DNA of 64,000 bases from Mytilus californianus (taxonomy: Eukaryota; Mollusca; Bivalvia; Mytilida; Mytilidae): assembly GCF_021869535.1 (NCBI RefSeq), contig NW_026262734.1:81158339-81222338 (forward strand), in the 5' to 3' direction. Every line of letters starts with the position of its first letter. The stretch's first letter is position 1. This document shows, piece by piece, positions 12,321-22,974 of this stretch. The notes under the pieces were generated by a model, which made no database searches, was not told the DNA's origin, and worked only from the letters and a program-made list of their open reading frames with translations. A program made the translations under genes and the position numbers.

Positions 12321-13289
12321 TTTGAACTCTGTTCTTTTATTCCCCGAAATGACAAATATGAAAAGTTATAGTTTTTCAAACGAGAAAGTTAACGGCCTGA
12401 ATAAGTTACAAAACAAAAAAACAAATATGATACAAAACAACAAACCACAACAACTGAATTACTGTCATTGACTTGGGAAAGTCACATGCAGAATGTTGTC
12501 GGGTTAAACATGGTTTATTGCAAAATATACAGAATGATAGTTTGGCATGTTGTTTCTGGCTTTGACCTAATATCTATGTGCGTATGTCATGGATTTGGTT
12601 TCTGTTCTCTAAGTTTCGTTTGCCACAACCTAATGATCTGAAACATATTACCACCAAACACAGATCAAGGTTGAATTTTGATGGCGTCACTTTAACCGTT
12701 CTTGTGTTTTGTTACTTTATAAATGGATAATTTCCAAATTTATTGTTTTGCACACTCTTTCACTTTAATGTTCCTAAAATTGAAAGTTTTGTGATAAGAA
12801 TGTTAGGTTGACAGAATCTGTAAACGACAAAAATAATCATCAGTTAAAGATCTACAAAATTACCACATGTGACAATCAGTTGAATTTTATAGGAGGTATT
12901 GCCCTTGAAAGAATATTTTTTAGCATTTATAATACTGAAAAATTGTGAAAATTCGTATATAACTGTTAGCTAAACAGTTAATTATATATATAACTGATTT
13001 GCATCATTATATTTACAACTAAGTACCAACAACAACAACACAGAAACTGCTATTGATTATTTATTGGAGTTATACTATTTTTATTTACAAATTATTTCCA
13101 CTTCAGCTCACACGCCAGGTTAGCTTTTGTCTCACTTTATTTCTGTCATGTCGGCCATTGTCAATCATTTGTCATCCACTTTCTGTCGTGAGCAAACTTT
13201 TCTTTTAAAATCTTCACCTTTGAAACTGCTCCATTGATTTAAACTAAAGTTTGTCTGGTTTATACATATATGGGAATGTCAACTATAAA
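12321..13289. other. Intronic DNA, nothing recognised
   Basis: No exon with the needed phase and no shared repeat could be identified. It is AT-rich with short A tracts. Confidence 0.35.
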
Positions 13290-14070
13290 GCTTGTGATTT
13301 TTTTCAGGATGACCCATTAACAGGGCCACACTGTATTAAAATGGTCAGCACAAAAATTTCTATCTATCCTGAAAATCTGGGGGAAAAACATAGGAGCTAG
13401 GTTAAAAGTAAAAATGATCAACATGACAAGATGTATCCACCATGAAATCTTAATTATTGTTTATGAGTTATTGCCCCATATATATAGATATATAGATTTT
13501 TTTTTCCAATTTTAATAGTTGTGTGTATCATGAAAACTAAAGGAGCTAGGTTAAAAGCCTTAATCTCAAAAAGGTTCAGCATGACAAGATATACTTACCA
13601 TGAATACAAGTGAACAATGCGTTGACCTGTTTTGGATTTTTGCCCTTGAAATGTTTTTTTTTTTATAGTTTTTTTGACTGTTATCGTAAAAATTATTGGA
13701 GATCAGTTATAACTGCAAATTGCAAAAAAAGGTTGAAATCAATAGGATGTATCCATCTTGAAACTTGGAGGAAAATCTGCAGATTTGATTTAGAGTTATT
13801 GCCCCTGAAATAAAACTTGTTTGCAGTTTTTAGCTTCAAACATGAAAATAAAAAGATAGGTGAAAAAAGGAAAAATTAAACAATAATCAACACATGATTA
13901 AATTAACCCTGAAAATTTCAGAAAAATCTGTCGAAAAATTTTCTGTTGTTATTTTGAAAACTATAGAAGCTAGGTCAAAAGTGTACTCTGCAAAAGTGAT
14001 CAGAATGACAAGATCTATCTACTCGGATATTTTGAGATTACCTGTTTTGGAGTTATTGTAAAATGATAAT
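13290..14070 (+). repeat. Tandem array of ~150-bp monomers
   Basis: About five degenerate units share 'aggagctaggttaaaag', 'catgacaagatgtatccacc' and 'gagttattgcccc'. Anchor spacing is about 149 (13392 to 13541) and about 153 (to 13694), with later units near 13845 and 13971. This monomer differs from the arrays at 7683 and 11491 but has a similar length. No terminal hairpin was found. Confidence 0.65.
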
Positions 14071-14400
14071 TTGTACTGTTTCTTGCTGTTATCTAAAAAA
14101 AACTTATTGGAACTAGATTTAACGTGTAAATTGCAAAAATAAACTGCAATAAAAAAGTAACTAAAGTATGTGCATACAAATTCCTCAATAATAAACTGGC
14201 AATTGTTGAAAATGTTATATTAAGATATACATTAATTAACACGATAATTAACAACTTGAAGTTAAAACTGATTTGCAATAAATGTAAACAGGGAGAAAAG
14301 CTGCGTTTTTTATCAATGCATGCAAATAGGGAATACATTATATTCATCCGGTCATTCTTACTTTCGTATTTCGATATTATAGCTTTAACATTTTTATACA

Positions 14401-14960
14401 CTTGACCTTGGTCTTATGTCCATAGTTATAGGGTCAATGTTAAGTTTTATGTAATATGTGCATGGAACGATAGTTAGGTGTACATGTTTGGTTAGATACA
14501 TATAACCTTGACATCATTTTCATGGTTAATTGGTCAATGGTAAGTTTTCATGGTAAGGTCAGTTTCTTAGATACTATACGCAATAGGTTAACTATATTTG
14601 GTATATGGCATAATTGTATGGTAGACATGTCAAACTAGCAGAATATGTCTGACCTCACCTCATGATTCATTGGTAAAGTTGTCTAGGTTAGGTCTGTTTT
14701 ACAGATAAAATAAGCAATTATAGATGAATATAGATAAACTATAATTGGTGAAAGGAATAACTGTAAGGCCAACTGACAGGGCTCATCTGAACTTGTCCTT
14801 ATTAACATGGATCGTTACTAATGTTAATGTTATGTAATAATTGTAGCATTACTTTTTTCTTTGAGACTTTGAACGTTATTTCAATCGTGACCAGTAAAAC
14901 AGGCTAACGTAATTTCAAACGTGACTAGTAAGACAGACGAAAATTTCAGCATGCACACTT
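14401..14960 (+). repeat. ~147-bp monomer array, second location
   Basis: It carries the same motifs as 7683-8480: 'gacctt', 'catggttaattggtcaatg', 'ataggttaactatatttggt' and 'gtaagg'. Three to four degenerate units run up to about 14960. It lies within the intron between the 36-nt and 45-nt exons. Confidence 0.65.
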
Positions 14961-15138
14961 TTGTTCAGTTCATTATCAATATTGCATAATATTTGCTTGC
15001 CAGATAAACGATTAAATCTTCCATGGGACATCTAGTACAATATGGGAACAACCGAAAAACGTGTTTGATAAAATGCCATGTAGAATATGAGAAATTTAAA
15101 TTTGAATTAATTTAAAGAAATGTAATTCTTTATTTTAG

Positions 15139-15183
15139 ATATTCCGAGGATTCAAGATGAAGTTATTCCTAAACATATACTTG
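15139..15183 (+). CDS. 45-nt linker exon of the CARD-STAND-ankyrin gene
   Basis: The exon lies between TATTTTAG and GTAAGT, a textbook donor. In phase 1 it reads DIPRIQDEVIPKHIL and ends one base into the next codon, as the other exons of this gene do. It is a multiple of three, so it could be skipped without changing frame. Confidence 0.65.
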
Positions 15184-15317
15184 GTAAGTTTATTCATGAA
15201 CATTTGAACATTACTTTCTTTTATGGTTGTGGCCTGTTGTCTACTGCTCGCATGTAGATATATTTCTTGTATCACACTGCAAAAAGTGTGATACGAAAAA
15301 TGCATTAATTTGGTCCA

Positions 15318-15640
15318 GCATCATAAAAAAACTCATCATAGATACCAGGATTGAAATTATGTTCACCAATCGCGCATTTCGTCTACAAAAGACCCATCAG
15401 TGACGCTCTAATAAAAAGGTTAAAAAAGTCAAACAAAGTGCAACGTTGAAAAGCATTGATGACCCCCCAATTCCAAAAAGTTTTGCCAATTACAGCTAAG
15501 GTAATCTATTCCTGGGGTAGAAAATCCTTAATATCTCCAAAATTTCATAGATTATAAACAGTTCATTTATAATCATGACCATTTAATGACAATTCATGTC
15601 AACACAGAAGTGCTGACTACTGAGCTGGTGATTTTAAGAC
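15318..15640 (+). repeat. Interspersed repeat ('gataccagg ... gacgctc' family), plus orientation
   Basis: It matches 36140-36545 and, inverted, 10250-10465. Shared pieces include 'actcatcatagataccagg', 'cgtctacaaaagacccatca' and 'aattacagctaaggtaatct'. The copy ends only a few bases upstream of the 15656 exon, so the acceptor polypyrimidine tract lies at its border. Confidence 0.7.
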
Positions 15641-15655
15641 ATTTCCATTTTTCAG

Positions 15656-15697
15656 GGATGACTCTCAAAGATCAAAACGATGAACATTTCCTCAATG
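15656..15697 (+). CDS. 42-nt linker exon of the CARD-STAND-ankyrin gene
   Basis: The exon lies between TTTTTCAG and GTATAG. In phase 1 it reads GMTLKDQNDEHFLN, again a multiple of three with a phase-1 donor. The donor is weaker than the one at 15184. Continuity with the 19711 exon gives a completed GAG codon there. Confidence 0.55.
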
Positions 15698-15772
15698 GTA
15701 TAGATATGTGATTTCTTCAATGAGATTCAAAACAATCATATCTTTCACCTGAATTTTTTTTTATGTCCCCGC

Positions 15773-16233
15773 CGACTTAGGTCGTTATGGCCTAAATCGG
15801 GGCCATATAGTGTTACTTTATCCATCATTCAGTCATTCCGTCATTCGGTCAATCCACAACAAACAGTAACATGCATAAGGACTTTTATTATTATCACCTT
15901 CACCTATTGAGCTGATTTTTAGTATGTGTGTCTACTATGGTGAGTTACAGATCAAGTCTCGTATGGTTCCGCTTCCCTTATTTTTGTTGAAATTACGGGC
16001 TTTGGACTTTGGAATGTCATGAAAATAATAGTTACAATGTATACAGACTTTTCTTTTCTAAACGCCTTCACATATTCAGCCGGTTTTTATTATGTGAGTC
16101 TACTATGATGAGTTCCAGATCGAGTTAACGTTTGGTTATGCCCAGCATATTTTTGCCAAAGTTACAGGCTTTGGACTTTGAAAATTTCCACCCCTGAAAA
16201 TGGCTTCAAACATTTTTTTGCGAGCGGGGCCAT
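15773..16233 (+). mobile_element. Hairpin-tandem monomer element, family D3
   Basis: The left end ATGTCCCCGC starts a long imperfect hairpin reaching 'aatcggggccat'. A degenerate CCGT/CATT tract follows ('cattcagtcattccgtcatt'), then two ~170-bp monomers sharing 'cttcac', 'tactatg', 'gagtt', 'cagatc' and 'gggctttggactttg'. The right end GCGGGGCCAT (16224-16233) is the inverse of the left end at 9 of 10 positions. This is the same architecture as the elements at 35081 and 47154. Confidence 0.65.
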
Positions 16234-16599
16234 TCGTGTTGTTTCGACACATCTAGTTTTTTTTTAAATTTTATTACATTTTTAAAAAAGTTTTAAAATG
16301 TCTGATGTTAAAGTTTGACGCCAGAACATGACGTATGACGTCGTACTGATATGTACAAGAATAAAACAGATCAACAAGTCACAAACTTTTATTTTTAACA
16401 AAAAGAGAATGTTTACTGTGTAAGATAAATAGGTTAAACAAATTTGGAGAACTGCATATTGCTTGATATCAGCTCTCGTTACTAATTAACTTGAGATTGA
16501 ATTACTCGAGTTGATATCAAGCGGAATCAAATTCTCACTCGTTATGAAACATAAACTTATCCTATTACACGGCATTTATTGTAAAAATAACAGGAATAC

Positions 16600-16850
16600 A
16601 CATATTTTTTGTGTGATACTTGTCTTTTGTAATTTTTTTGTTATAAATTAGGCCGTAAGTTTTCTCAATTAAATTTATTCACATTTTTCATGTCGAGACC
16701 TTTTATAGCTGACTATACAGTATGGGTTTTTCTCATTGTTGAAGGCAGTACGGTTGCCTATAATTGTTTACATCCACGTCATTTGAACTTTGGTGGACAG
16801 TTGTCTTACTGGCAATCATACTACATCTCCTTGTTTTTATACTAGGTAGA
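16600..16850 (+). repeat. Interspersed repeat ending 'ggcaatcatac(c/t)acatctcc'
   Basis: Member of a family also seen at 18240-18620, 24275-24615, 28096-28436 (+) and 57905-58110, 59320-59435 (-). Signature order: 'ataaattaggcc', 'ttttctca', 'cctttta tagctgacta', 'ttgttgaaggc', 'cctataattgttta', 'agttgtct', then the terminal motif. Possibly a SINE or MITE; the class is unresolved. Confidence 0.75.
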
Positions 16851-17639
16851 AAATGATATCATAAATTGATAGGTGGTGTCAAAAGTTATAATGGAATGGT
16901 TTTTAAGATTTATCAATTGAAATGGTAAAGAGACACTAGTTTCGAAGTTTGTAAAAAATCGAAATATGTTTTTTTTTTTTTTTGAAATATTTTTAACGAC
17001 GTAATTGTGAAATAATATTTCGCAAATAGCAGTCCGTTTTGGTTCAATTTTATCAAAATGAGCTCAAAAACATTGAGGATGTATTTTTGGCATTTAAGTC
17101 AATAATTCAACTCATCTGAATCTGTATTCATGTGAACGTCATTGAACCCTTAATTGGAATGGACTTCGTAATGCGGTAAGCATGTTAAGCTATGAAAAGA
17201 AAAGAATGTCAACATTGAAAAATGGAACAGGGCAGCCATCGGAAAGATCCTTTGCATTGACTGAATCTGCCAACAAAAAATCATTCAAATACATTGCGAT
17301 AATTTACATATTTTTGTTAAATTTACATGATCTATGACATGAAATCAAACAGACCTATAAAAGTCATCATCATACAATTGCACATGCTTGCTTGTTTATT
17401 TATATTTATATTTATGTTTACATCAGGTCATATGACACATGAAATTCTTCCGGGATCATCTCCATGGTTAATTAGATAGCATCTATTCTAATGCACACGA
17501 ATGGTTGAAATATACAACAAGTCAATGCAGTATAAATCGTTTTTTAGGACTTTGTGTAATTTGAATAGTTGTTTTAGTATGTTATAAATAAATAAATGAG
17601 ACAAATGATTCAAATCGATGAACATGAATTGTAGGCTAA

Positions 17640-17870
17640 TCTTATTGTAAGGAGAGAAGCGAAAGATAAAATACGTATAATCAAACTGATAAGTCAAAAA
17701 CAAACTGACAATACCACGAAAAAGATGAAAAACAAAGAAGACACAAAGCACAACATAGATGACTCACGACTGAGCAACACGACCCCCCCCCCCCCCCCAA
17801 AAAAAAGGTGTTGATTTTAGGAGCTCTGAAAGGGTAAGCAAATCCTCCTCATTCAACATGTGGCACCCGT
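17640..17870 (-). repeat. Interspersed repeat of the 4416 family, minus orientation
   Basis: Reverse complement similarity to 4630-4790 and 33600-33770 ('aaacaaactgacaatacca', 'aaaagatgaaaaacaaag'), followed by a C tract of about 16 at 17783-17798. The 87-codon minus-strand open frame at 17488-17751 overlaps the repeat and is not considered a gene. Confidence 0.5.
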
Positions 17871-18239
17871 CGTGTTGCTTATATAAGTACAAACCCAGTG
17901 GTAAGTGTAACATGTCTATTTCTTTGGTGACATTCGATGGAGGACTGAATGCTAAACTTTGCTTTTAACACGAAACAAAGAAAAAAAGATAACGCAGGAA
18001 AATGTATTACTTTATTGGAATCAGTAATTATGATTTGTTTGCATGCCTCACAAAAAATGTCCAAGCGATGTCAGATATCTAGTATACTTATACTGAATCC
18101 TTTAATACTGCTTGTATCATGACCAAATGATAGTATTGAAATTATTTATATGCCACAGTTTATCTGGGGGTCATATGGGAAATCCGTCAATACAAAGACT
18201 TTTAAAAAATGAAAATAATTCTTTGGAATAATAAACTTG

Positions 18240-18620
18240 TACTGTTACACCACTGTCCCAGATTGGGGAGGGTTGGCGCCTTCAAACATGTTTAAACCTG
18301 CCATATTCTACGATTGTCTGTCTCAAGTTAGGAGCCCGTAGTTTACTGGTTGTCATTGGTTCATGTCTGTCATATTTGTTTTTCGTAATTTGTTTTGTTT
18401 TAAATTAGGCCTTAGTTTTCTCATTTGAATTGTTCCATATTTTTCATGTTGTGGCCTTTTGTAGCCGACTATACTTTGTGGTTTTTTTTTTCTCATTGTT
18501 GAAGGCTGTACGGTTGCTTATGATTAATATTATATAATTGCTTACATCAACCTCATTTGAAGTTTGGTGGATAGTTGTATCAGTGCTAATCATACCACAT
18601 CTCCTATTTTTTTATATTGT
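18240..18620 (+). repeat. Interspersed repeat ending 'catacca catctcc', longer copy
   Basis: This copy is fuller than the one at 16600. It begins near 'tacaccactgtcccag' with 'ggagggttggcgcc', as in the copies at 24275 and 28096, and ends at the same terminal motif. The element therefore appears to be about 350-380 bp. Confidence 0.75.
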
Positions 18621-18904
18621 CACTTATTAATTCTAGGATACAAATAACAAACAAGCATAGTATGAACATTAAGGATTTATTATAGATATTACTACAAAAC
18701 AGAAATGAAATTGCATTTACCAGAAATGATAGTAAATAGTAACATACTAGACATGCTAAAGTAGATTTCTAAAGAGGTACAATGGGGTAGTAACCACCCT
18801 TTATTTTCCCCTTTTAGTCTTTGCTAAATTGGGATTTAAAAAAAAAACTGCACATAATTTACATTTGTTGCAAAAGAGACATACTTTGCATGGATAAGGT
18901 ATAC

Positions 18905-19480
18905 GTGTGTAAAAAGTAAAATAACAAAAAGACCGAACTCTGAGGAAAATTCAAAACGGAAAGTCCCTAATCAAATGGCAAAATTAAAAGCTCAAACACA
19001 TCAAACGAATGGATAACAACTTTCATATTCCTGACTTGGTACAGGCATTTTCTTATGTAAAAAATGGTGGATTAAACCTGATTTTATACCTAGCTAAACC
19101 TCTCACTTGTATGACAGTCGTATAAAATTATATTGTGTTGACAGCAATTTGTGAACAAAACAAACAGACAAAATAGGTACAAATGCCAAAAATAGCGGTA
19201 CAGCAGTCAACATTGTGTAATAATTTTAATCACTATAAAAACAAACAAATATGTCAACAAAGAAAAACAAAAAGACATATAGACAAAGCACATCAGCAAA
19301 AACGAAAGACAAGAATACAAAAATACAAAAATTTACCATAGCACAATAACAAAATGACCACAGTGAACATTTCATTGTATATAAGAATATAACCATCATC
19401 GAAAGTAAACAAATTAACTGTTCATCCCCCATTTCCTGTTTACAAGCTTGAGTAACTATGTCACCTAAAGTTTTCAAAAA
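18905..19480 (+). repeat. Interspersed repeat ('aaaagtaaaataacaaaaa' family)
   Basis: It shares long stretches with 34495-34830 and 41547-41990: 'ttcctgacttggtacaggca', 'gaaaatggtggattaaacct', 'acaaacagacaaaatagg' and 'tacagcagtcaacattgt'. Inverted fragments lie at about 6856-6925, 25345-25410 and 29166-29231. Minus-strand open frames in these copies are shadows. Confidence 0.75.
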
Positions 19481-19710
19481 AGTTTATAAGACACGAAATA
19501 AAAAAAAAAGAATTATATTTTGAAAGACACAAGACACATATGTAGGACTCAGACATTTGTTCTTGCAATAAAATGCAGGCCTGGGTTAATTTCCTACAAC
19601 TGTCAAGTTCAAGGGATTATTTGTATAACCGCTTTGATGGTTGTACACCTTAAAAATAAAACTTTGAAATGATACTAAATTTATCTACAAAAAAATATTT
19701 TTGTTTGCAG

Positions 19711-20201
19711 AGCAGTTCGAAAGACGCTTGGAACAGTGGAAGGAGGATGATCAACAGTTTGTTAGTACAGAAGCAGGGAAACATGTAATGCAAGAAGTTT
19801 TGACACAAAGTTCCATTACCCTGGTAGGAAAATCAGGCATTGGAAAAAGTTTCCTATCAAAACATATTGCCTTGAAAATGATTGAAGATGGCTATACTGT
19901 TATTCCATGCAGCAAACCTGAAGATATTGGAAAATGGTTTAAACATGGGAGAAAAACATTATTTGTATTTGATGACGTTTGTGGCCGGTATACTCTTAAT
20001 CAACAAATTTACACTGATTGGAAACAAAGACTTGATCACATTACATCACTTCTTAAAGATAAATGTTGTAAAATAATGTCTACATGTAGGTTTGAGGTTT
20101 ACAAAGATGAACAATTTAGCAGTCTGTCTATTTTCAAAATGTGTAATATCAATTTAAGTTCACAAGAATTGAAACTTACTGATGCTGTAAAAATGCTTTA
20201 G
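19711..20201 (+). CDS. STAND-type P-loop NTPase domain (5' part of terminal exon, ends at a frameshift stop)
   Basis: The acceptor TTTGCAG precedes 19711 and the frame joins the upstream exons in phase 1. The protein has Walker A GKSGIGKS (codons near 19827-19850), a hydrophobic strand plus Walker B TLFVFDD (near 19957-19977) and a sensor-1-like IMSTCR (near 20073-20090). These are the features of STAND NTPases, the nucleotide switches of NLR-like receptors; it looks closest to the nSTAND3-type domains abundant in molluscs (family choice is inference). The frame stops at TAG 20199-20201. The homologous continuation (LAEMYFKEN) is present in the -1 frame, sharing T20198. One T missing from CTTTAG explains it. 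As read, the product is a CARD-NTPase protein of about 310 residues. Confidence 0.85.
20196..20201 (+). other. Single-base frameshift site
   Basis: The sequence CTT TAG ends the NTPase frame, while reading TTA from 20198 opens the ankyrin frame. Protein similarity continues smoothly across the join, so one T is missing relative to an intact gene. It could be an assembly error in a homopolymer, an allele or a fixed null. The bases do not form a canonical X XXY YYZ slippery heptamer, so programmed -1 shifting is unlikely. Confidence 0.75.
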
Positions 20202-22129
20202 CTGAAATGTACTTTAAGGAAAATATTGATGAAGTAAAGGAATTGTCAGAAAAATATGACTTTTTCCCACTTTTATGTAGCTTATATCATAAACAGAACC
20301 TCCAGAAAAATGTAAGCATTAGATCTTTTTTTAGAAATCCTTTTGATGTTTTCAAAGATCAAGTTGTACAAATGTATGGAGAAAGTGATGCTGGTAAGAT
20401 GCAGTATTGTAGCTTAGTCCTTTGTGTGATGTTTAACAACACATTAACAGAAGAAAAATTGTCCACAGCAGATAAAAAGATAGGAGCAGTCATAAAAGAT
20501 TTACTAGAAGAATGTGAACTGAATAAAGGAACATCCATCAAACGTTTAAAGAAATCCCTTGAAACACTTGAAGGTACCTATGTGGTCAAGGAGGATAGTA
20601 CGTACAAAATAATTCATGATAAGTTATTTGATTTCATGGCCAAATACTTTGGGGAAAAGATGTTACAGCTTTTCATTGATCATGCTAATACTGATTTCAC
20701 TGGAGAGAGATTTTTATGCAAGATAACAGAAAACATGGGCACAGATATAGAGTTTGTGATAAGAATACCTGATAAATATGTAAATAAATATATAGATAGG
20801 TTACTAAAAGACTGGGAGAACGGTTATGTAAACAGTGTATGTCAAAACAGAAACATGAATTCTACTACATTTGCGGAAAAAATGGTAACACGATTAAACC
20901 AGCTTGACACATCAAAGCAGGCAGAACTAGTTTGTACTCAAGATATTCACGATAAAAATATAGCACTTGGTGGAAGTTGCTTTATGGGTTCTGTTGACCT
21001 TGTCAAATGGTTGATAAGTAGGAATAGTGACATTAATCATTGTGATGAGGCTGGTTGGTTCCCTTTATTATGGGCTAGTCAGGAAGGACATATTGATGTT
21101 GTAAAAGAACTGTTACAACATTCGGCTGATGGAAACCAGTGTACCAAAGCTGATGCAACACCTCTGTATTTAGCAAGTCAGGAAGGACATATTAATGTTG
21201 TTAAAGAACTGTTACAACATTCAGCTGATGTAAATCAGTGTGACAATGATGATGTATCACCTTTGTATATAGCGAGTGAGAATGGACATGTTGATGTTGT
21301 TATAGAACTGTTACAACATTCAGCCGATGTAAATCAGAGAACAAATGATGATGCATCACCTCTGGATATAGCAAGTGAGAATGGACATGTTGATGTCGTA
21401 AAAGAACTGTTACATCATTCAGCTGATGTAAATCAGTGTTCCAATGAAAATGCATCACCTCTGTATATAGCAAGCGAGAATGGACATGTTAATATTGTTA
21501 AAGAACTGTTACAACATTCAGCTGATTTAAATCAGTGTTTTAATGATGATGTATCACCTCTGTTTATAGCAAGTGAGAATGGACATGTTGATGTTGTAAA
21601 AGAACTGTTACAACATTCAGCTGATGTAAATCAGTGTTCCAATGGTGATGCATCACCTCTGTATATAGCAAGTCAGGAAGGATATGTTAGTGTTGTTAAA
21701 GAACTGTTACAACATTCAGTTGATGTCAATAAATGTTACAATAATGGTGCATCACCTCTGTTTATAGCAAGTGAGAATGGACATGTTAATATTGTTAAAG
21801 AACTGTTACAACATTCAGCTGATGTAAATCATTGTGACAATGATGATGCATCACCTCTGTATATCGCAAGTCACAATGGACATGTTAGTGTTGTTAAAGA
21901 ATTGTTAAAATATTCACCTGATGTTAATCACTGTAACAATAATGGTGTATCACCTCTGTATATAGCAAGTGAGAATGGACATGTTGATGTTGTTATAGAA
22001 TTGTTAAAATGTTCAGCTGATGTCAATCAATGTGACTTTAAAGGTAGAAGTCCTTTTAGTGTAGCACTGGAGCAAGGACACATAGAAATAGAATCATTGT
22101 TAAAAGGAAAAGGTGCAAATCAAAATTAA
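20198..22129 (+). CDS. Ankyrin-repeat domain (3' part of the broken terminal exon)
   Basis: The open frame continues the NTPase exon after the frameshift and ends at TAA 22127-22129; the first ATG is at 20207. The first ~245 residues are the helical C-terminal part of the STAND module (FFPLLCSLY, IIHDKLFDFMAKYFGEKM). From about residue 249 there are some 12 ankyrin repeats of 33 residues with consensus SPLYIASENGHVDVVKELLQ and HSADVNQC. Repeats 3-11 are unusually alike at DNA level (99-bp period), suggesting recent expansion or homogenisation. Ankyrin repeats bind protein partners or act as the sensing half of receptors. No intron was seen. Without the upstream part this frame would need its own start, so it is probably expressed only if the frameshift is an error or allele-specific. 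Confidence 0.85.
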   Translation, partial: LAEMYFKENIDEVKELSEKYDFFPLLCSLYHKQNLQKNVSIRSFFRNPFDVFKDQVVQMYGESDAGKMQYCSLVLCVMFNNTLTEEKLSTADKKIGAVIKDLLEECELNKGTSIKRLKKSLETLEGTYVVKEDSTYKIIHDKLFDFMAKYFGEKMLQLFIDHANTDFTGERFLCKITENMGTDIEFVIRIPDKYVNKYIDRLLKDWENGYVNSVCQNRNMNSTTFAEKMVTRLNQLDTSKQAELVCTQDIHDKNIALGGSCFMGSVDLVKWLISRNSDINHCDEAGWFPLLWASQEGHIDVVKELLQHSADGNQCTKADATPLYLASQEGHINVVKELLQHSADVNQCDNDDVSPLYIASENGHVDVVIELLQHSADVNQRTNDDASPLDIASENGHVDVVKELLHHSADVNQCSNENASPLYIASENGHVNIVKELLQHSADLNQCFNDDVSPLFIASENGHVDVVKELLQHSADVNQCSNGDASPLYIASQEGYVSVVKELLQHSVDVNKCYNNGASPLFIASENGHVNIVKELLQHSADVNHCDNDDASPLYIASHNGHVSVVKELLKYSPDVNHCNNNGVSPLYIASENGHVDVVIELLKCSADVNQCDFKGRSPFSVALEQGHIEIESLLKGKGANQN

Positions 22130-22195
22130 TTTCAAAATGATCAATTTCTGTGAAGGATATTTTCTTATTGTTTGTACCCGTACAAATTTATACAT

Positions 22196-22201
22196 AATAA
22201 A
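22196..22201 (+). promoter_or_regulatory. Polyadenylation signal AATAAA after the ankyrin frame
   Basis: AATAAA lies 67 bases after the stop codon of the ankyrin frame and is the first such hexamer. Other candidates follow (AATAAA at about 22701-22706). The same signal is repeated in the duplicate at 26017-26022. Confidence 0.5.
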
Positions 22202-22974
22202 TTCATTTAATATTCAAAACCCGCAAAACAGCTTAGATTAGTTTATCATATTTATAGTTTGAAGTATCGGCACTAGTCAAATACTTCTATTTATAACCTG
22301 TAGCTGTTGTTTGTTTGTTTGTTTTTTCTTTATTGTATTGTTAGGTTGCTGTCTTGTAGATATATTGACAAATCTCTTTAAAGCATATACATATCTCGTT
22401 TTGATAATGTTGTATGGCTATATATCATGTGGTTTATATATTAGAAAATTACCTGACTATTTGAATTATTTTGCTATGTGTATACTGTAGAGAAATGAGA
22501 TTATTAGTACAAAGATGTATAATTTTGTGTCAATGTGTGTACATATATCAATTGGTAGATGAAAATATAGACTATTTTATAAAGTGACAGATATTCGTTA
22601 ATCTGATTGTATTGTAAGGTGGCGAATACCATTTTTTGATAATATTTAGAACAACATTGCATATGTTTGATTTTATACTTTTAATGCCATGTAAAATTCG
22701 TAATAAAATTTTCAAACTAGTAAACTATCTGTAACCAACTATGTTAATAAGATAAGATTAAAAGCTCTTTAGATTTGTTTTCTTTTTGTTGTGTACCCAA
22801 TATCGTTTTTCATTCAGCTTAGCCAGCTGATTAGGACTATATGTTAGTAAAAATTTGGAGTGTAAGAAAAATATCTTATTTCAGATTGCTCTCTATGTTA
22901 TCTTTTTGACAATGTTGTGAATTGTTGTATACTTTTTAAGGTGGTATTAAAGTACAAAAGAATTAAGTTGTAAA
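22202..22974. other. 3' UTR and downstream DNA of the ankyrin gene
   Basis: AT-rich sequence without reading frames. It contains further poly(A)-type hexamers near 22701 and is present identically at 26023-26795. Confidence 0.4.

Noticed and set aside
7683..14070. CRISPR-like array.
   Set aside because: Monomers are ~150 bp, degenerate and without constant short repeats and unique spacers; the context is animal DNA.
19226..19477. 83-codon hydrophobic minus-strand frame.
   Set aside because: It lies in an interspersed repeat; other copies of the repeat give different, shorter frames.
20190..20205. Programmed -1 ribosomal frameshift between NTPase and ankyrin frames.
   Set aside because: No canonical slippery heptamer is present and no pseudoknot was evident by eye; a simple base loss is more likely.
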